A DNA stretch of 64,000 nucleotides from an uncultured Lachnospiraceae bacterium. GTDB taxonomy: Bacteria; Bacillota; Clostridia; Lachnospirales; Lachnospiraceae. Location: positions 28,784-92,783 of the forward strand of contig CAMRSM010000015.1 of the NCBI GenBank assembly GCA_947053345.1, in the 5' to 3' direction. Under the pieces are notes generated by a model, which did not search any database, was not told where the DNA came from, and worked only from the letters and a program-made list of their open reading frames with translations. Position numbers and translations under genes: made by a program. This document shows positions 43,373 through 52,148 of the stretch, in pieces (the first letter of the stretch is position 1; each line of letters opens with the position of its first letter).

Positions 43373-44353
43373 TTAACTTTCGGTACACACCCTCCGGATA
43401 AAACGCTCCTTAATGACCGCCGCATAATCCTGCGCCGTATGTTCATCCGGCACATTCGGGATAAAGCCCGCTGCCATGTCCGCATGGCCTCCCCCATCCC
43501 CATATCCGGAAAGAGCATCCGCGATCATGTCACTCGCGTCATAGCGCTCCACCTCGCTGCGCACGGAGAATTTTACCCCGCCCGCACGGTAAGAATACAC
43601 TAATGTCACCTGAACACTGGAGAGTGTCAGCAAAAAATCCGACACGGAGGCAATGAGTGCTTCCGAACAGCCCTCACCGACCGCGGCAACACCGACCCCT
43701 TCGACCACATGCAGGGTGTCGATCGCTGTGCGGTACGCCTCAAGATCCGAAAGTTTCAGACAGGAATTTTCAAGTGTCTTCATATGCTCATGGTTCGCCA
43801 TCGGAAACAGGCGTGAGAACATATCTAGGTCAAGCTCCGACACACTTCTTGTCATGTTGTGCGTGTCCATCTTGATTCCGTATAACAGAGCGGTCGCAAC
43901 ATTCTCCGGAACCGGGATATCATTCTCAAAAAAATAGCTCGCGATGATCGACGCGCACGCGCCCACATGATCCCGGATATCGGAAAATTTGTAACATTCC
44001 CCACGGCGCACCCTGTGGTGGTCGATGCACGCAACCTCATCTCCCGTAAGATCCGTCATATTGATATTGCCCTTCTGACCGTCCACGATGATGATCTCAT
44101 CCTCCGGCTTTAAATTCAGCTGGTCGCTCAGGTAGCATTCAATACCCAGAAGTTCAATCATCTTTAGTGTATTGTCCTTATCCACAATCCCCTCATAACC
44201 GATCGTCACTTTTTTACCCTTCGCCTCAAGCAGCACTTTTAAGCCCATTGCGCTCGCGAGCGCGTCCTGATCCGGATAGTTGTGCGTCTGCACGATCACG
44301 TGCTTTTTGGTCAGGCAGGAAAGAAGCTCGCTTAATTTATTTTGTTTACCCAT
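43373..44353 (-). CDS. DHH-family phosphoesterase (NrnA/Pde-like)
   Basis: A 326-residue Mn-dependent phosphodiesterase. DHH domain: VIVQTHNYPDQDALASAMG has His and two Asp (D-x-D is DQD), EIIIVDG supplies motif II Asp, and ACIDHHR is motif III. The C-terminal DHHA1 domain has GYGDGGGHADMAAGF near residue 285. Family members degrade oligoribonucleotides, pAp or linear dinucleotides (pApA, pGpG). The ATG follows GAGAGGG. It is convergent with the PilZ gene. Upstream lies a repeat cluster that may affect its expression. Confidence 0.9.
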   Translation of the reverse strand: MGKQNKLSELLSCLTKKHVIVQTHNYPDQDALASAMGLKVLLEAKGKKVTIGYEGIVDKDNTLKMIELLGIECYLSDQLNLKPEDEIIIVDGQKGNINMTDLTGDEVACIDHHRVRRGECYKFSDIRDHVGACASIIASYFFENDIPVPENVATALLYGIKMDTHNMTRSVSELDLDMFSRLFPMANHEHMKTLENSCLKLSDLEAYRTAIDTLHVVEGVGVAAVGEGCSEALIASVSDFLLTLSSVQVTLVYSYRAGGVKFSVRSEVERYDASDMIADALSGYGDGGGHADMAAGFIPNVPDEHTAQDYAAVIKERFIRRVCTES

Positions 44354-44394
44354 ATTGCATCCCTCTCATCGTATTGCCGGATACGTTATTTGCC

Positions 44395-44578
44395 CCTCCT
44401 TCGTCGGACGGCGAACCGGCGCTGGTATAATGTCTGGCGACATCATAATGTCTGGCGACATTATACCATGTCGTTCCGACATGTTGCCCCCGGCGGATGC
44501 ACACGGTTCGCCACGGAAAATGTCCTCCTTCGTCGGACGGCGAACCGGCGCTGGTATAATGTCTGGCGACATTATACC
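44395..44578. repeat. Cluster of direct and inverted repeats
   Basis: Two direct copies of a 49-base unit (44395-44443 and 44524-44572). Each includes GGTATAATGTC, which pairs with GACATTATACC (44553-44578 in copy 2; outer arms 44424 and 44467 in copy 1). Copy 1 has an 18-base internal duplication. Between them lies CATGTCG-TTC-CGACATG (44467-44483) and GGTTCGCC inverted to GGCGAACC of copy 2. Every arm contains TATAAT. It is a REP/MITE-like or regulatory element upstream of the DHH gene. Confidence 0.75.
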
Positions 44579-44952
44579 ATCTTTCCTTCTCTCTGTCACT
44601 TTATTTTTCATTTTCGGGGGTGAAAATTATTTTGCTTTCCAAAAGCCTGACGGAAGCGCCGATAATGCTCCGTTTATGTGCTGCATGCCGCCCCTTAAAG
44701 CATCGGCAGAACGCCGCGATCTATGGCCGCCGTCATGTCACCCGGCTCATTCTGGCCATGGTGGAGTCCGCATGGCATTCATCCATCTTACCATCCCAAA
44801 CAAAAGTTTCTTTCATCTAGGTCTTAGTTGCCTGCTGCCTGCAATGCATATTTTTCGGTTTATTTCTAAATGAGTACACAATTCCGAAAAGGGAGTCCCA
44901 AAACGGGAATGAGTGGACAAAGTTTTTTATTATCTCCCTGACAGGCATAAAT
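44579..44952. other. Intergenic stretch without a recognisable gene
   Basis: Between the repeat cluster and the orphan gene. Short open frames on the plus strand have no ribosome site or family resemblance. A small inverted pair around TTCCGAAAAGGGAGTCCC-type sequence near 44890 may be a weak hairpin. Confidence 0.4.
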
Positions 44953-45420
44953 TTAGAATAAATGCCAAATCAAAACATTGTCTTCCCCCACACTTTTAAG
45001 ATTATTGAACAAAACGTTGCAGGCTATTTGTCCGGCATTTCCATAATCCATCTGAAAAAAGTCATTGATAAATTGTGTAAGCTCATTAACATCAACCGCA
45101 TCTTCCAACGTTAGTATTTTTTCTTTTTCGCAAAACACAATTATATCAAAATCGCCGGTTGCATCCCGCCATTTTTCTCCAAAACAGTCGGGATCATCCC
45201 GGACATTCACCTCAAAAACGGTTTCAAAGAAGTCGAACAGCGCAATAAAAACCTCACCGGAGCACTTTCCATTATCCAATTTTTCTGCGGAACGTTCCAC
45301 TTCGGAATAAATGTCCTTTATTCCATTTTCGGCTTCCGCAAAGTTTCCTTTTTGTATCAAATCCCTCACTTCATCCCACTTTTGCTTTCTGCAAACTCCA
45401 AAATCTCCTATCATTGACAT
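44953..45420 (-). CDS. Small acidic protein of unknown function
   Basis: A 155-residue soluble protein, A+T-rich compared with its neighbours. The start MSMIGDFGVCRKQKW has AAGG 5 bases upstream. Aromatic/acidic stretches (ALFDFFETVFEVNVRD, EKWRDATGDFDIIVF, INDFFQMDYG) recall immunity proteins of polymorphic toxins, but I cannot place it in a family and no toxin gene is adjacent. It stands between a repeat cluster and the ABC exporter operon, which hints at horizontal origin. Confidence 0.6.
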   Translation of the reverse strand: MSMIGDFGVCRKQKWDEVRDLIQKGNFAEAENGIKDIYSEVERSAEKLDNGKCSGEVFIALFDFFETVFEVNVRDDPDCFGEKWRDATGDFDIIVFCEKEKILTLEDAVDVNELTQFINDFFQMDYGNAGQIACNVLFNNLKSVGEDNVLIWHLF

Positions 45421-45496
45421 GATTCCTTCCCCCTTCTATATTTCATGTAAATATCATTGACGGTTTCATTTCATTATTCTGCTGCTTTCCCATACA

Positions 45497-47947
45497 TCAA
45501 ATATCATATTTTGCCGCAAGCCTTGCAGGCGGAAACCTTAAGAGCCTTGCCGCCGGCAGCAGGGAAATCAGCAAATAGTAAGCCATGATGCACACACAGG
45601 CAAGCGCGCCTGCCTGCCACGGCAGGATCATCGAAAACCCCAGATCGGTGAGCAGGTTTAAGACCGCCACCACCATCCAAGTCACAACGGCCGCAGGCAG
45701 GACACTCTCCACGGAAAGCATCACGCTCTCCATCGCAAAGATTCCCGCCACTTTCCTTTTCGGGAGTCCCAGAAGCCGGTACACGGCCATTGTGCCGACG
45801 CGCTGCTGTACATGCGCGCGCTGGAGCAGATATAGCATTGCCATTGATAGCAAGATGACCGTAAGGGTGACGATGCTCCTCGCGTCCGCCCGCAGGGATG
45901 CCGCCCTGCGGTATTCTCTTTGGGCTTCCGCATTGCGGTTCTTAAGCTGGTATATGATCTTATCGCCATATTCCTGCTCCATCAGTTCCCGGACCGCCGC
46001 TTCCATACCCTCCGCATCCGGGGCATAAAAACGGTAGTCGTAATTGTTCATCGAGATCAAAAGCTTTTCAAACGCCGCGTCGGAGACAATGAGGTTGGCG
46101 TAAGTCTCCGCCCTCACTGCTGCAACGATCGTATATTGGAGGCTGCTGTTGACATTAAATACCGATCCCACTTTGTTTTCGTAGGCAACCCCGGCATTGT
46201 TCGTCACCACAATGCATTCCCCTTCTTTTAACGCTTCCCCCTCATAAAACCCCGGATACCGTTGCATGAACTCGGAATAACCCATCAGCTCCGTCGCCAT
46301 ATCCCCCACACTGACCAGCCCCGAAAGCGGAAGGTATATGGTGGGATCACCGCAATCACAGATCCCGACGATCTCCGGCCGATATTTCTTTTTGAAAAAA
46401 TCCGGCTGCATGCCAAGAAACTGCGTGATTTCCCATATATTATTCTGCAGGATCCCGTCCTGCGATAGCACATAGTCCAAAATCCAGCGGTCGACCACGA
46501 TCTCCTCGCTGTTTTGCGGCATCCTTCCGTAGACCAGCTTTGACTCATCCAGCCGGCTGAGCGGGACATAGCTGAATTTTTGCAGTCTCACAGACACGTC
46601 CGTAAACTGTGGGAACAAATCAAAAGAAAGGCTTGCGGGGGAGGCATTGACATGCGGGATCAGGTCAAAATCCTGCCCCTTTTCCTTTAGCTTCACAATC
46701 ACCTCCGGCATCAGCGAAATCACCCCTTTTGGCTGGAAGGGGTCAAGCCCCTCCCCGCGTTCCACCTTCAAGTCAAGAATATGGGAATCGCTGGTCACAA
46801 AATCTTTTGGGTCAACATTAGAGACCGTGAGATAATCCCCCACCGTCCAGATCGTGAGTACGGTCATTGCCATCAGGAAAAACCGGACACTTCTGCGCTT
46901 TGCACCGCCATGCTTTAAGAAACGGCGCGCTTCCGCAAACATCATGCGCAGAGAAAAGCCGTTGCCGGCCTTCGCCGGGATATCCGGCTGCGTATACGTA
47001 AAGCCGTCCTCCATTTCCTCCAGGGACAGCACCGGGGAACTGCCCTCCACCAAAACAGGGGCTTCGCCGGTTTTTGAACAGACGAAGGGCCTGCCGTCGT
47101 CGGATTTGATAATGATCTTGTCGTTCAGGAGTATGACGGTAAGCTCTGCCGGGGCGGCATCCTCCTGCGTCAGCACGCGGAGTTTCATACTGTCCGCCTC
47201 CGCATAAGAAGCGCTGTAATCTTCCGTGTACAGCGCACTGCCAGACCCTGCCGCAAGGCAGTTTCTCTTCCACTCCCCCTCATCCGCAAGGATCCTCCCA
47301 TCACCAAGGGTAATGATCCGGTCTGCGAAAAAACGGGCAATATGTTCCTCATGTGTCACCATGACCACAAGGCTTGTCTTTGAGATCTCGCGCAGGAGTG
47401 TACAGATATTCCTAGTATTTTCCTCGTCAAGGTTTCCGGTCGGCTCGTCCGCGAAAATCACCTTCGGCCGCCTTGCAACCGCCCTCGCAATCGCCACGCG
47501 CTGCTGCTGTCCGCCCGAAAGCTCCCCCACAATCCGCCTTGCATAGCGCGACATATTGACGGCCGAAAGCGCTTCCTTCACCCGCGCCAGCCTTTCCTTG
47601 TGGGTAAGCTTGAGACAGTGCAGCCCCAAATAGACATTGTATGCCACGCTATGGTCGGACAGAAGGTAATAATTCTGGAAAATATAACTGAAACTATTGT
47701 TCCGCTCACGCTCATACTCCCCCGTCCCCGGGCGCGAAACCGCTGTATTTAACGCACAGATTGTCCCGCCGTCAAAGGTATCAAGTCCTCCCACCGCATT
47801 TAACAGGCTCGTCTTGCCGCAGCCAGAAGCGCCCACGATACAGACAAAACCCGTGTCGGGCAGCGTCAGCGAAATATCGCGCAGCACATGGTTGGCGCTG
47901 CGGCTCTTTTTATCATATATTTTATTCAGATTCTTTATCTCAATCAT
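45497..47947 (-). CDS. ABC exporter, fused ATPase-permease (MacB/FtsX-like), second of tandem
   Basis: An 816-residue single-chain half-transporter. The ATPase (1-230) has Walker A GASGCGKTSLLNAVGG, signature LSGGQQQRVAIARA, Walker B VIFADEPTGNLDEEN and switch VMVTHEEH. After a linker, helix 1 of the FtsX-type permease is at about 355-375. A large extracytoplasmic domain of about 300 residues follows, then three helices at the C-terminus. The start MIEIKNLNKIYD overlaps the end of the preceding exporter gene by 8 bases. Such mechanotransmission transporters move lipoproteins or peptides or act in resistance. The two tandem genes probably form a heterodimer. Confidence 0.88.
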   Translation of the reverse strand: MIEIKNLNKIYDKKSRSANHVLRDISLTLPDTGFVCIVGASGCGKTSLLNAVGGLDTFDGGTICALNTAVSRPGTGEYERERNNSFSYIFQNYYLLSDHSVAYNVYLGLHCLKLTHKERLARVKEALSAVNMSRYARRIVGELSGGQQQRVAIARAVARRPKVIFADEPTGNLDEENTRNICTLLREISKTSLVVMVTHEEHIARFFADRIITLGDGRILADEGEWKRNCLAAGSGSALYTEDYSASYAEADSMKLRVLTQEDAAPAELTVILLNDKIIIKSDDGRPFVCSKTGEAPVLVEGSSPVLSLEEMEDGFTYTQPDIPAKAGNGFSLRMMFAEARRFLKHGGAKRRSVRFFLMAMTVLTIWTVGDYLTVSNVDPKDFVTSDSHILDLKVERGEGLDPFQPKGVISLMPEVIVKLKEKGQDFDLIPHVNASPASLSFDLFPQFTDVSVRLQKFSYVPLSRLDESKLVYGRMPQNSEEIVVDRWILDYVLSQDGILQNNIWEITQFLGMQPDFFKKKYRPEIVGICDCGDPTIYLPLSGLVSVGDMATELMGYSEFMQRYPGFYEGEALKEGECIVVTNNAGVAYENKVGSVFNVNSSLQYTIVAAVRAETYANLIVSDAAFEKLLISMNNYDYRFYAPDAEGMEAAVRELMEQEYGDKIIYQLKNRNAEAQREYRRAASLRADARSIVTLTVILLSMAMLYLLQRAHVQQRVGTMAVYRLLGLPKRKVAGIFAMESVMLSVESVLPAAVVTWMVVAVLNLLTDLGFSMILPWQAGALACVCIMAYYLLISLLPAARLLRFPPARLAAKYDI

Positions 47948-50237
47948 AGCTTTTTGCCCCCTCTTCGCCCATCTCCAGATCCGCATCCTGCAGTCCCAAC
48001 GGATATACCTGCGCGCCGATAAAACGCTGTATCCACAGGAATGTCAACAATCCCGCCGCAAGATGGAGCAGCAGAAAGAACAGGATATTTCGCGGCGGGA
48101 GATATTTCAGGATACCGTAAAGCCGCCCTGAGCCAAGCCCCACCCCGCACGCTACCGCCGCGGCAGAAAGCAGCTGCCCGCAGAGCGTGAACAAAAGGAT
48201 CTGCCAGGCAATGGAACCCTTTGCCGTGCGGCAGGAAAGACCAAGATTTGCCAGAAGCTTAAACTCATTTGTTTCCATGCCAAACATTGCCCGAAGCACT
48301 AAAATCTGTAAAAAGAACACCGCAAGGGCAGCGAGGATACAGACTTTTAACGTCTGGAGGCGTTCTGCCGCAAGCTCCCCATCCTGCTTTGTGGAACCTA
48401 CACGGTAAGGGGATATGGCAGGATACCCAAGGGCATGTACCGCATCAAGCACCCGGTCAGTATACGCGTAATCGTTGATTTCAAGCGATACGACCCCGCC
48501 GCCGCCCTCCGGCACAATTTTATCAAAATCCTCCGGGGAAACGAGATAATATTGAATGTAGTTGGAATCATGTACCCCGTACGGTTTCAGAAGAACGGGA
48601 TTTTCCGGATCATTATATCTAGGGAAAGAATATTCCGTTTCAAAATACTCTTTCCACTTATCCAGGTTCCCCCATCCATTTCTGACATACTCGCTGAAAA
48701 TCATGTTTAATATGGAAGTTTGTTTCGACGACGAACAGAGAAAACGCCCCTCCATCGAACGCTCCCCCGTATAGTGTAAGTCCGGTTCCGGCACGTCATA
48801 GACCGGGGCGACCACTGCCCCGAACAAACTTTCCCCGGTCAGCGCACGGCCTAACTGCCCGGAAACATATAGATGTTCCCCGGTATCCGTGACACCCACG
48901 ACGGTTGCCGCAATCCTGATATAGGAATCGGCGGCCCAATGCTTCCGGTTTTGGATGTAAAACGTAAGCTCACTCCCAAGCAATCCCTTATCCCCCGCGG
49001 CAACGACCTCATACATCGTCTGCGGCAAACGCCCCGCCGTAAGAAAATCACCCTCCCCCGCCCCATATGGGACAGTCTGTAAATAAAGGCCGTTCCCCTT
49101 TAGGGTAAATTCTTCGTTCACGGTTCCGGTCAGACTTCCGGAACTGTCCACGACCGGCTGATAATGGAATTGGTAATCGGTTCCCTCCCGGTAGTAATAA
49201 TTGATATCCGGAAGAAACCCGTAACGCTCGACGTTCCTTACATACGGCACGGCGGAAAGTCTTTCCAAATCCTTCTCCGTAAATTCCCCCTTATCCCGCC
49301 GCACGGCTACAATGCGGGTATCCTTCCCGTTCAAAAAAGCGGAATCATCGTATATCCTTGTAAAATTGTCGTCCAGATTTACCACAAAAGTACCAAGAAA
49401 AGCAAACATTGCAAACGCAGTAAAGGCAAAGAAAAGTACCATGACCGCGGACCAGACCGGGCGCGATGCCATCTGCAGCCTGGCGGTGTAAAAGCTTAAA
49501 TTCCTGCCCTTCCCCTTTGTTTCCGGCTCGGGCGCACGCACTTCCCCGGTTTCCCGGATGCGGACATCCGACTCGATCCCGCCTTCCCTGACTGTAATAT
49601 GGCGCGTGGCCAAAGCCTCCACCTCGTCAAAATCATGGGTCACCATGATGACCAGCCTCTCCTTCGCCGCCGCGGCAAGGAGCTTTACCACCTTCGCACT
49701 GTTCTCGCCGTCAAGATTTCCCGTCGGCTCGTCCGCGACCAGTATGGGCGCAGGCTTTGCCAGGGCGCGCGCAATGGACAGGCGCTGCTTTTGCCCGCTG
49801 GAAAGTTTTGCTGCCCGGCGCTTTTTCTCACCCAAAAGTTCCACTTGCCCCAAAATCTCCTCTGCACGGACGGCGGCACGCGCCTTGTCCATACCGGTAA
49901 GCACGAGTGCGCTGACTACATTTTCCAGTACCGAACAACCCACGAGGATATCATAATTCTGCGAAATATAACTGATACGGCGGTTGCGGTACTGTTCCCA
50001 GTCCTGCTGCCCGTAATGCGATGTCGGCCTCCCCGCCACCGTCATCTCCCCGCTCTCGTACGGCAGGATGCCCCCGATCACCTTCGCGAGTGTGGACTTC
50101 CCGCTGCCGCTTTCCCCTGTCACCGCGACAAATTCCCCCAGACAAAAAGAAAGGCTGATATTCTGCAGCCCCATCACGACCGACTGTGTGGAGGTATAGT
50201 ATTTTGAAATATTCCCAAGCGCCAAAAATTCTGACAT
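47940..50237 (-). CDS. ABC exporter, fused ATPase-permease (MacB/FtsX-like), first of tandem
   Basis: A 765-residue paralogue of the next gene. Walker A is GESGSGKSTLAKVIGG, the signature is the variant LSSGQKQRLSIARALAK, Walker B is ILVADEPTGNLDGEN and the switch is VMVTHDFD. Helix 1 is at about 278-302, followed by an extracytoplasmic domain (about 305-620) and three C-terminal helices. The start MSEFLALGNISKYY follows GGGGGAGGAG. A clear promoter lies upstream. There is no two-component system or accessory protein in the operon, so the substrate is open. Confidence 0.88.
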   Translation of the reverse strand: MSEFLALGNISKYYTSTQSVVMGLQNISLSFCLGEFVAVTGESGSGKSTLAKVIGGILPYESGEMTVAGRPTSHYGQQDWEQYRNRRISYISQNYDILVGCSVLENVVSALVLTGMDKARAAVRAEEILGQVELLGEKKRRAAKLSSGQKQRLSIARALAKPAPILVADEPTGNLDGENSAKVVKLLAAAAKERLVIMVTHDFDEVEALATRHITVREGGIESDVRIRETGEVRAPEPETKGKGRNLSFYTARLQMASRPVWSAVMVLFFAFTAFAMFAFLGTFVVNLDDNFTRIYDDSAFLNGKDTRIVAVRRDKGEFTEKDLERLSAVPYVRNVERYGFLPDINYYYREGTDYQFHYQPVVDSSGSLTGTVNEEFTLKGNGLYLQTVPYGAGEGDFLTAGRLPQTMYEVVAAGDKGLLGSELTFYIQNRKHWAADSYIRIAATVVGVTDTGEHLYVSGQLGRALTGESLFGAVVAPVYDVPEPDLHYTGERSMEGRFLCSSSKQTSILNMIFSEYVRNGWGNLDKWKEYFETEYSFPRYNDPENPVLLKPYGVHDSNYIQYYLVSPEDFDKIVPEGGGGVVSLEINDYAYTDRVLDAVHALGYPAISPYRVGSTKQDGELAAERLQTLKVCILAALAVFFLQILVLRAMFGMETNEFKLLANLGLSCRTAKGSIAWQILLFTLCGQLLSAAAVACGVGLGSGRLYGILKYLPPRNILFFLLLHLAAGLLTFLWIQRFIGAQVYPLGLQDADLEMGEEGAKSYD

Positions 50238-50303
50238 AGTACAGGCTCCTCCCCCTAATCTCCCATCCTGCCATCCCGCAGGCATACGGAAACGAATGGG
50301 ATT

Positions 50304-50332
50304 AGTATAGGACACATTCGATAAAAATGCAA
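50304..50332 (-). promoter_or_regulatory. Promoter of the tandem ABC exporter operon
   Basis: On the minus strand: TTGCAT, 17-base spacer, TATACT, about 67 bases before the ATG. Confidence 0.75.
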
Positions 50333-50486
50333 GTAACACGAACCATTTTCATGTAATTATTTTATTTTTCGGCAAATAATGCTTTTACATCCGACTCTCC
50401 CAAAGCATCAAAAAGATACATTCCGGGTCTTTTCGCACTCCCGGTGCCCGGCAAAATAACCCGACACAATTTTGTCCGCATTTTTC

Positions 50487-50515
50487 TTGATTTCCCCGTT
50501 CATTGCGATTATAAT
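50487..50515 (+). promoter_or_regulatory. Promoter of the PurF-like gene
   Basis: TTGATT, 17-base spacer, TATAAT, followed by a leader of about 62 bases with GGAGG before the ATG. The rest of the roughly 345-base divergent interval (50238-50584) holds only this and the opposing promoter; I see no purine riboswitch. Confidence 0.75.
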
Positions 50516-50584
50516 GTCCATGTTGGTTTATGATCGCCCTGGGGGATGTTTTCTTCCGGGCAAAGATATTATGGAGGTTTCAGC

Positions 50585-51994
50585 ATGGGCGGATTTTTTG
50601 CAGTAGCTTCAAAGGAAGATTGCGTATTTGATTTATTTTTCGGCACGGACTACCACTCGCATCTTGGCACAAGGCGCGGCGGCATGGCAGTCTACGGGGA
50701 GAAGGGCTTTGACCGCTCGATCCACAACATTGAAAATTCCCCATTCCGCACCAAATTTGAGAAAGATGTCAACCAGATGAAGGGAAATTACGGCATCGGA
50801 TGTATCTCGGACTACGAGCCGCAGCCTCTCCTTGTCCGCTCGCACCACGGCACCTACGCGATCACGACGGTCGGTAAGGTGAACAATACGGACGCAATCG
50901 TGGACGAGCTGTTTGCAAACGGAAATTCACATTTCCTTGAGATGAGCGGCGGCGATATCAACACGACCGAACTTGTTGCCGCCATCATCAACCAGAAGGA
51001 GAATATCATCGAGGGAATCCAGTACGCACAGGAACTGATCGACGGTTCCATGACCATCCTTTTGCTGATGCAAAAAGGGATTTACGTCGCGCGCGATAAG
51101 ATGGGGCGCACGCCCGTTGCCATCGGAAAAAAAGACGGGGCGGTATGTGCTGCCTTTGAAAGTTTTGCCTACTTAAACCTGGGCTACACCAATGTCCGGG
51201 AATTGGGTCCGGGCGAAGTTGCCATCCTCACGCCGGATGCCGTCACAACACTTGCCGACCCGCACAAAGAAATGAAGATCTGCACATTCCTCTGGGTATA
51301 TTACGGCTACCCGTCCTCCTCCTATGAGGGCATCAGTGTTGAGCGCATGCGCTATAACTGCGGGAAATTGATGGCAAAACGGGACAATGTCAAGTCCGAC
51401 ATGGTTGCCGGCGTTCCGGATTCCGGAACCGCACACGCGGTTGGCTACGCCAACGAGTCGGGCATCCCGTTCTCCCGCCCGTTCATCAAATACACGCCAA
51501 CTTGGCCGCGCTCCTTCATGCCGACCATCCAGCAAAAGCGCAGCCTGATCGCGAAAATGAAGCTCATCCCGGTGCATGACCTGATCGAGGGCAAGAGCAT
51601 GGTGCTCATCGACGACTCGATCGTGCGCGGCACGCAGCTTGGGGAGACGACCGAATTTCTCTATCAGAGCGGCGCGAAGGAAGTCCACATCCGCCCTGCC
51701 TGCCCGCCGATCATGTACGGCTGCAAATATTTGAATTTCTCACGCTCGACTTCCGATCTGGACCTGATCACCCGCCGCGTGATCGCCCGCCTTGAGGGCG
51801 ATAAGGCAAACGACGAAGAGGTACTTGCCCGCTACGCCGACCCGGACACGGAAGAATATGCCGCAATGGTTGAGGAAATCCGCAGGGAACTCGGCTTTAC
51901 GACCCTGCAGTTCAACCGTCTTGACGACATGCTTGAGGCGGTGGAGATCGACCCGTGCAAGCTGTGCACATACTGTTGGAACGGAAAAGAATGA
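50585..51994 (+). CDS. Amidophosphoribosyltransferase paralogue lacking the N-terminal catalytic cysteine
   Basis: A 469-residue protein of the PurF fold. The start MGGFFAVASKEDCVF has GGAGG 8 bases upstream. PurF enzymes begin with Cys-Gly (the glutaminase nucleophile, after propeptide or Met removal). Here the position is Gly (M-G-G-F) and no Cys follows until residue 13. The rest of the Ntn domain is recognisable (DYHSHLGTRRGGMAVYG). The PRTase domain keeps the PRPP loop VLIDDSIVRGTQ. Cys residues that would ligate a 4Fe-4S cluster in the Bacillus type are present (HIRPACPPIMYGC, PCKLCTYCW). So it may use ammonia, be regulatory, or act on another amine. No other pur gene is adjacent. Confidence 0.85.
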   Translation: MGGFFAVASKEDCVFDLFFGTDYHSHLGTRRGGMAVYGEKGFDRSIHNIENSPFRTKFEKDVNQMKGNYGIGCISDYEPQPLLVRSHHGTYAITTVGKVNNTDAIVDELFANGNSHFLEMSGGDINTTELVAAIINQKENIIEGIQYAQELIDGSMTILLLMQKGIYVARDKMGRTPVAIGKKDGAVCAAFESFAYLNLGYTNVRELGPGEVAILTPDAVTTLADPHKEMKICTFLWVYYGYPSSSYEGISVERMRYNCGKLMAKRDNVKSDMVAGVPDSGTAHAVGYANESGIPFSRPFIKYTPTWPRSFMPTIQQKRSLIAKMKLIPVHDLIEGKSMVLIDDSIVRGTQLGETTEFLYQSGAKEVHIRPACPPIMYGCKYLNFSRSTSDLDLITRRVIARLEGDKANDEEVLARYADPDTEEYAAMVEEIRRELGFTTLQFNRLDDMLEAVEIDPCKLCTYCWNGKE

Positions 51995-52079
51995 TTAGGA
52001 AGGGCGGTAAGTTTTAAAAGTTTATGTAGAACTGACCTGTATTAGAATATAGGTTGGATCCGCCCCGAAAAATGCGTTG

Positions 52080-52108
52080 TTGTCCTCCTTCCCACTTTGC
52101 GCTACACT
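52080..52108 (+). promoter_or_regulatory. Promoter of the XRE regulator gene
   Basis: TTGTCC, 17-base spacer, TACACT, about 40 bases before the ATG. Confidence 0.5.
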
Positions 52109-52148
52109 ATCCATGCAGGCAGACATTGCCGGAAGGAGGATTTCATTT

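Noticed and set aside
44366..44611. 81-codon frame with repeated MSPDIIPAPVRRPTKE peptides
   Set aside because: The peptide repeat follows from the DNA repeats; there is no ribosome site and the DNA-level palindromes explain it better.
50238..50584. Purine riboswitch upstream of the PurF-like gene
   Set aside because: No conserved purine aptamer core or terminator pair was seen; only two divergent promoters.
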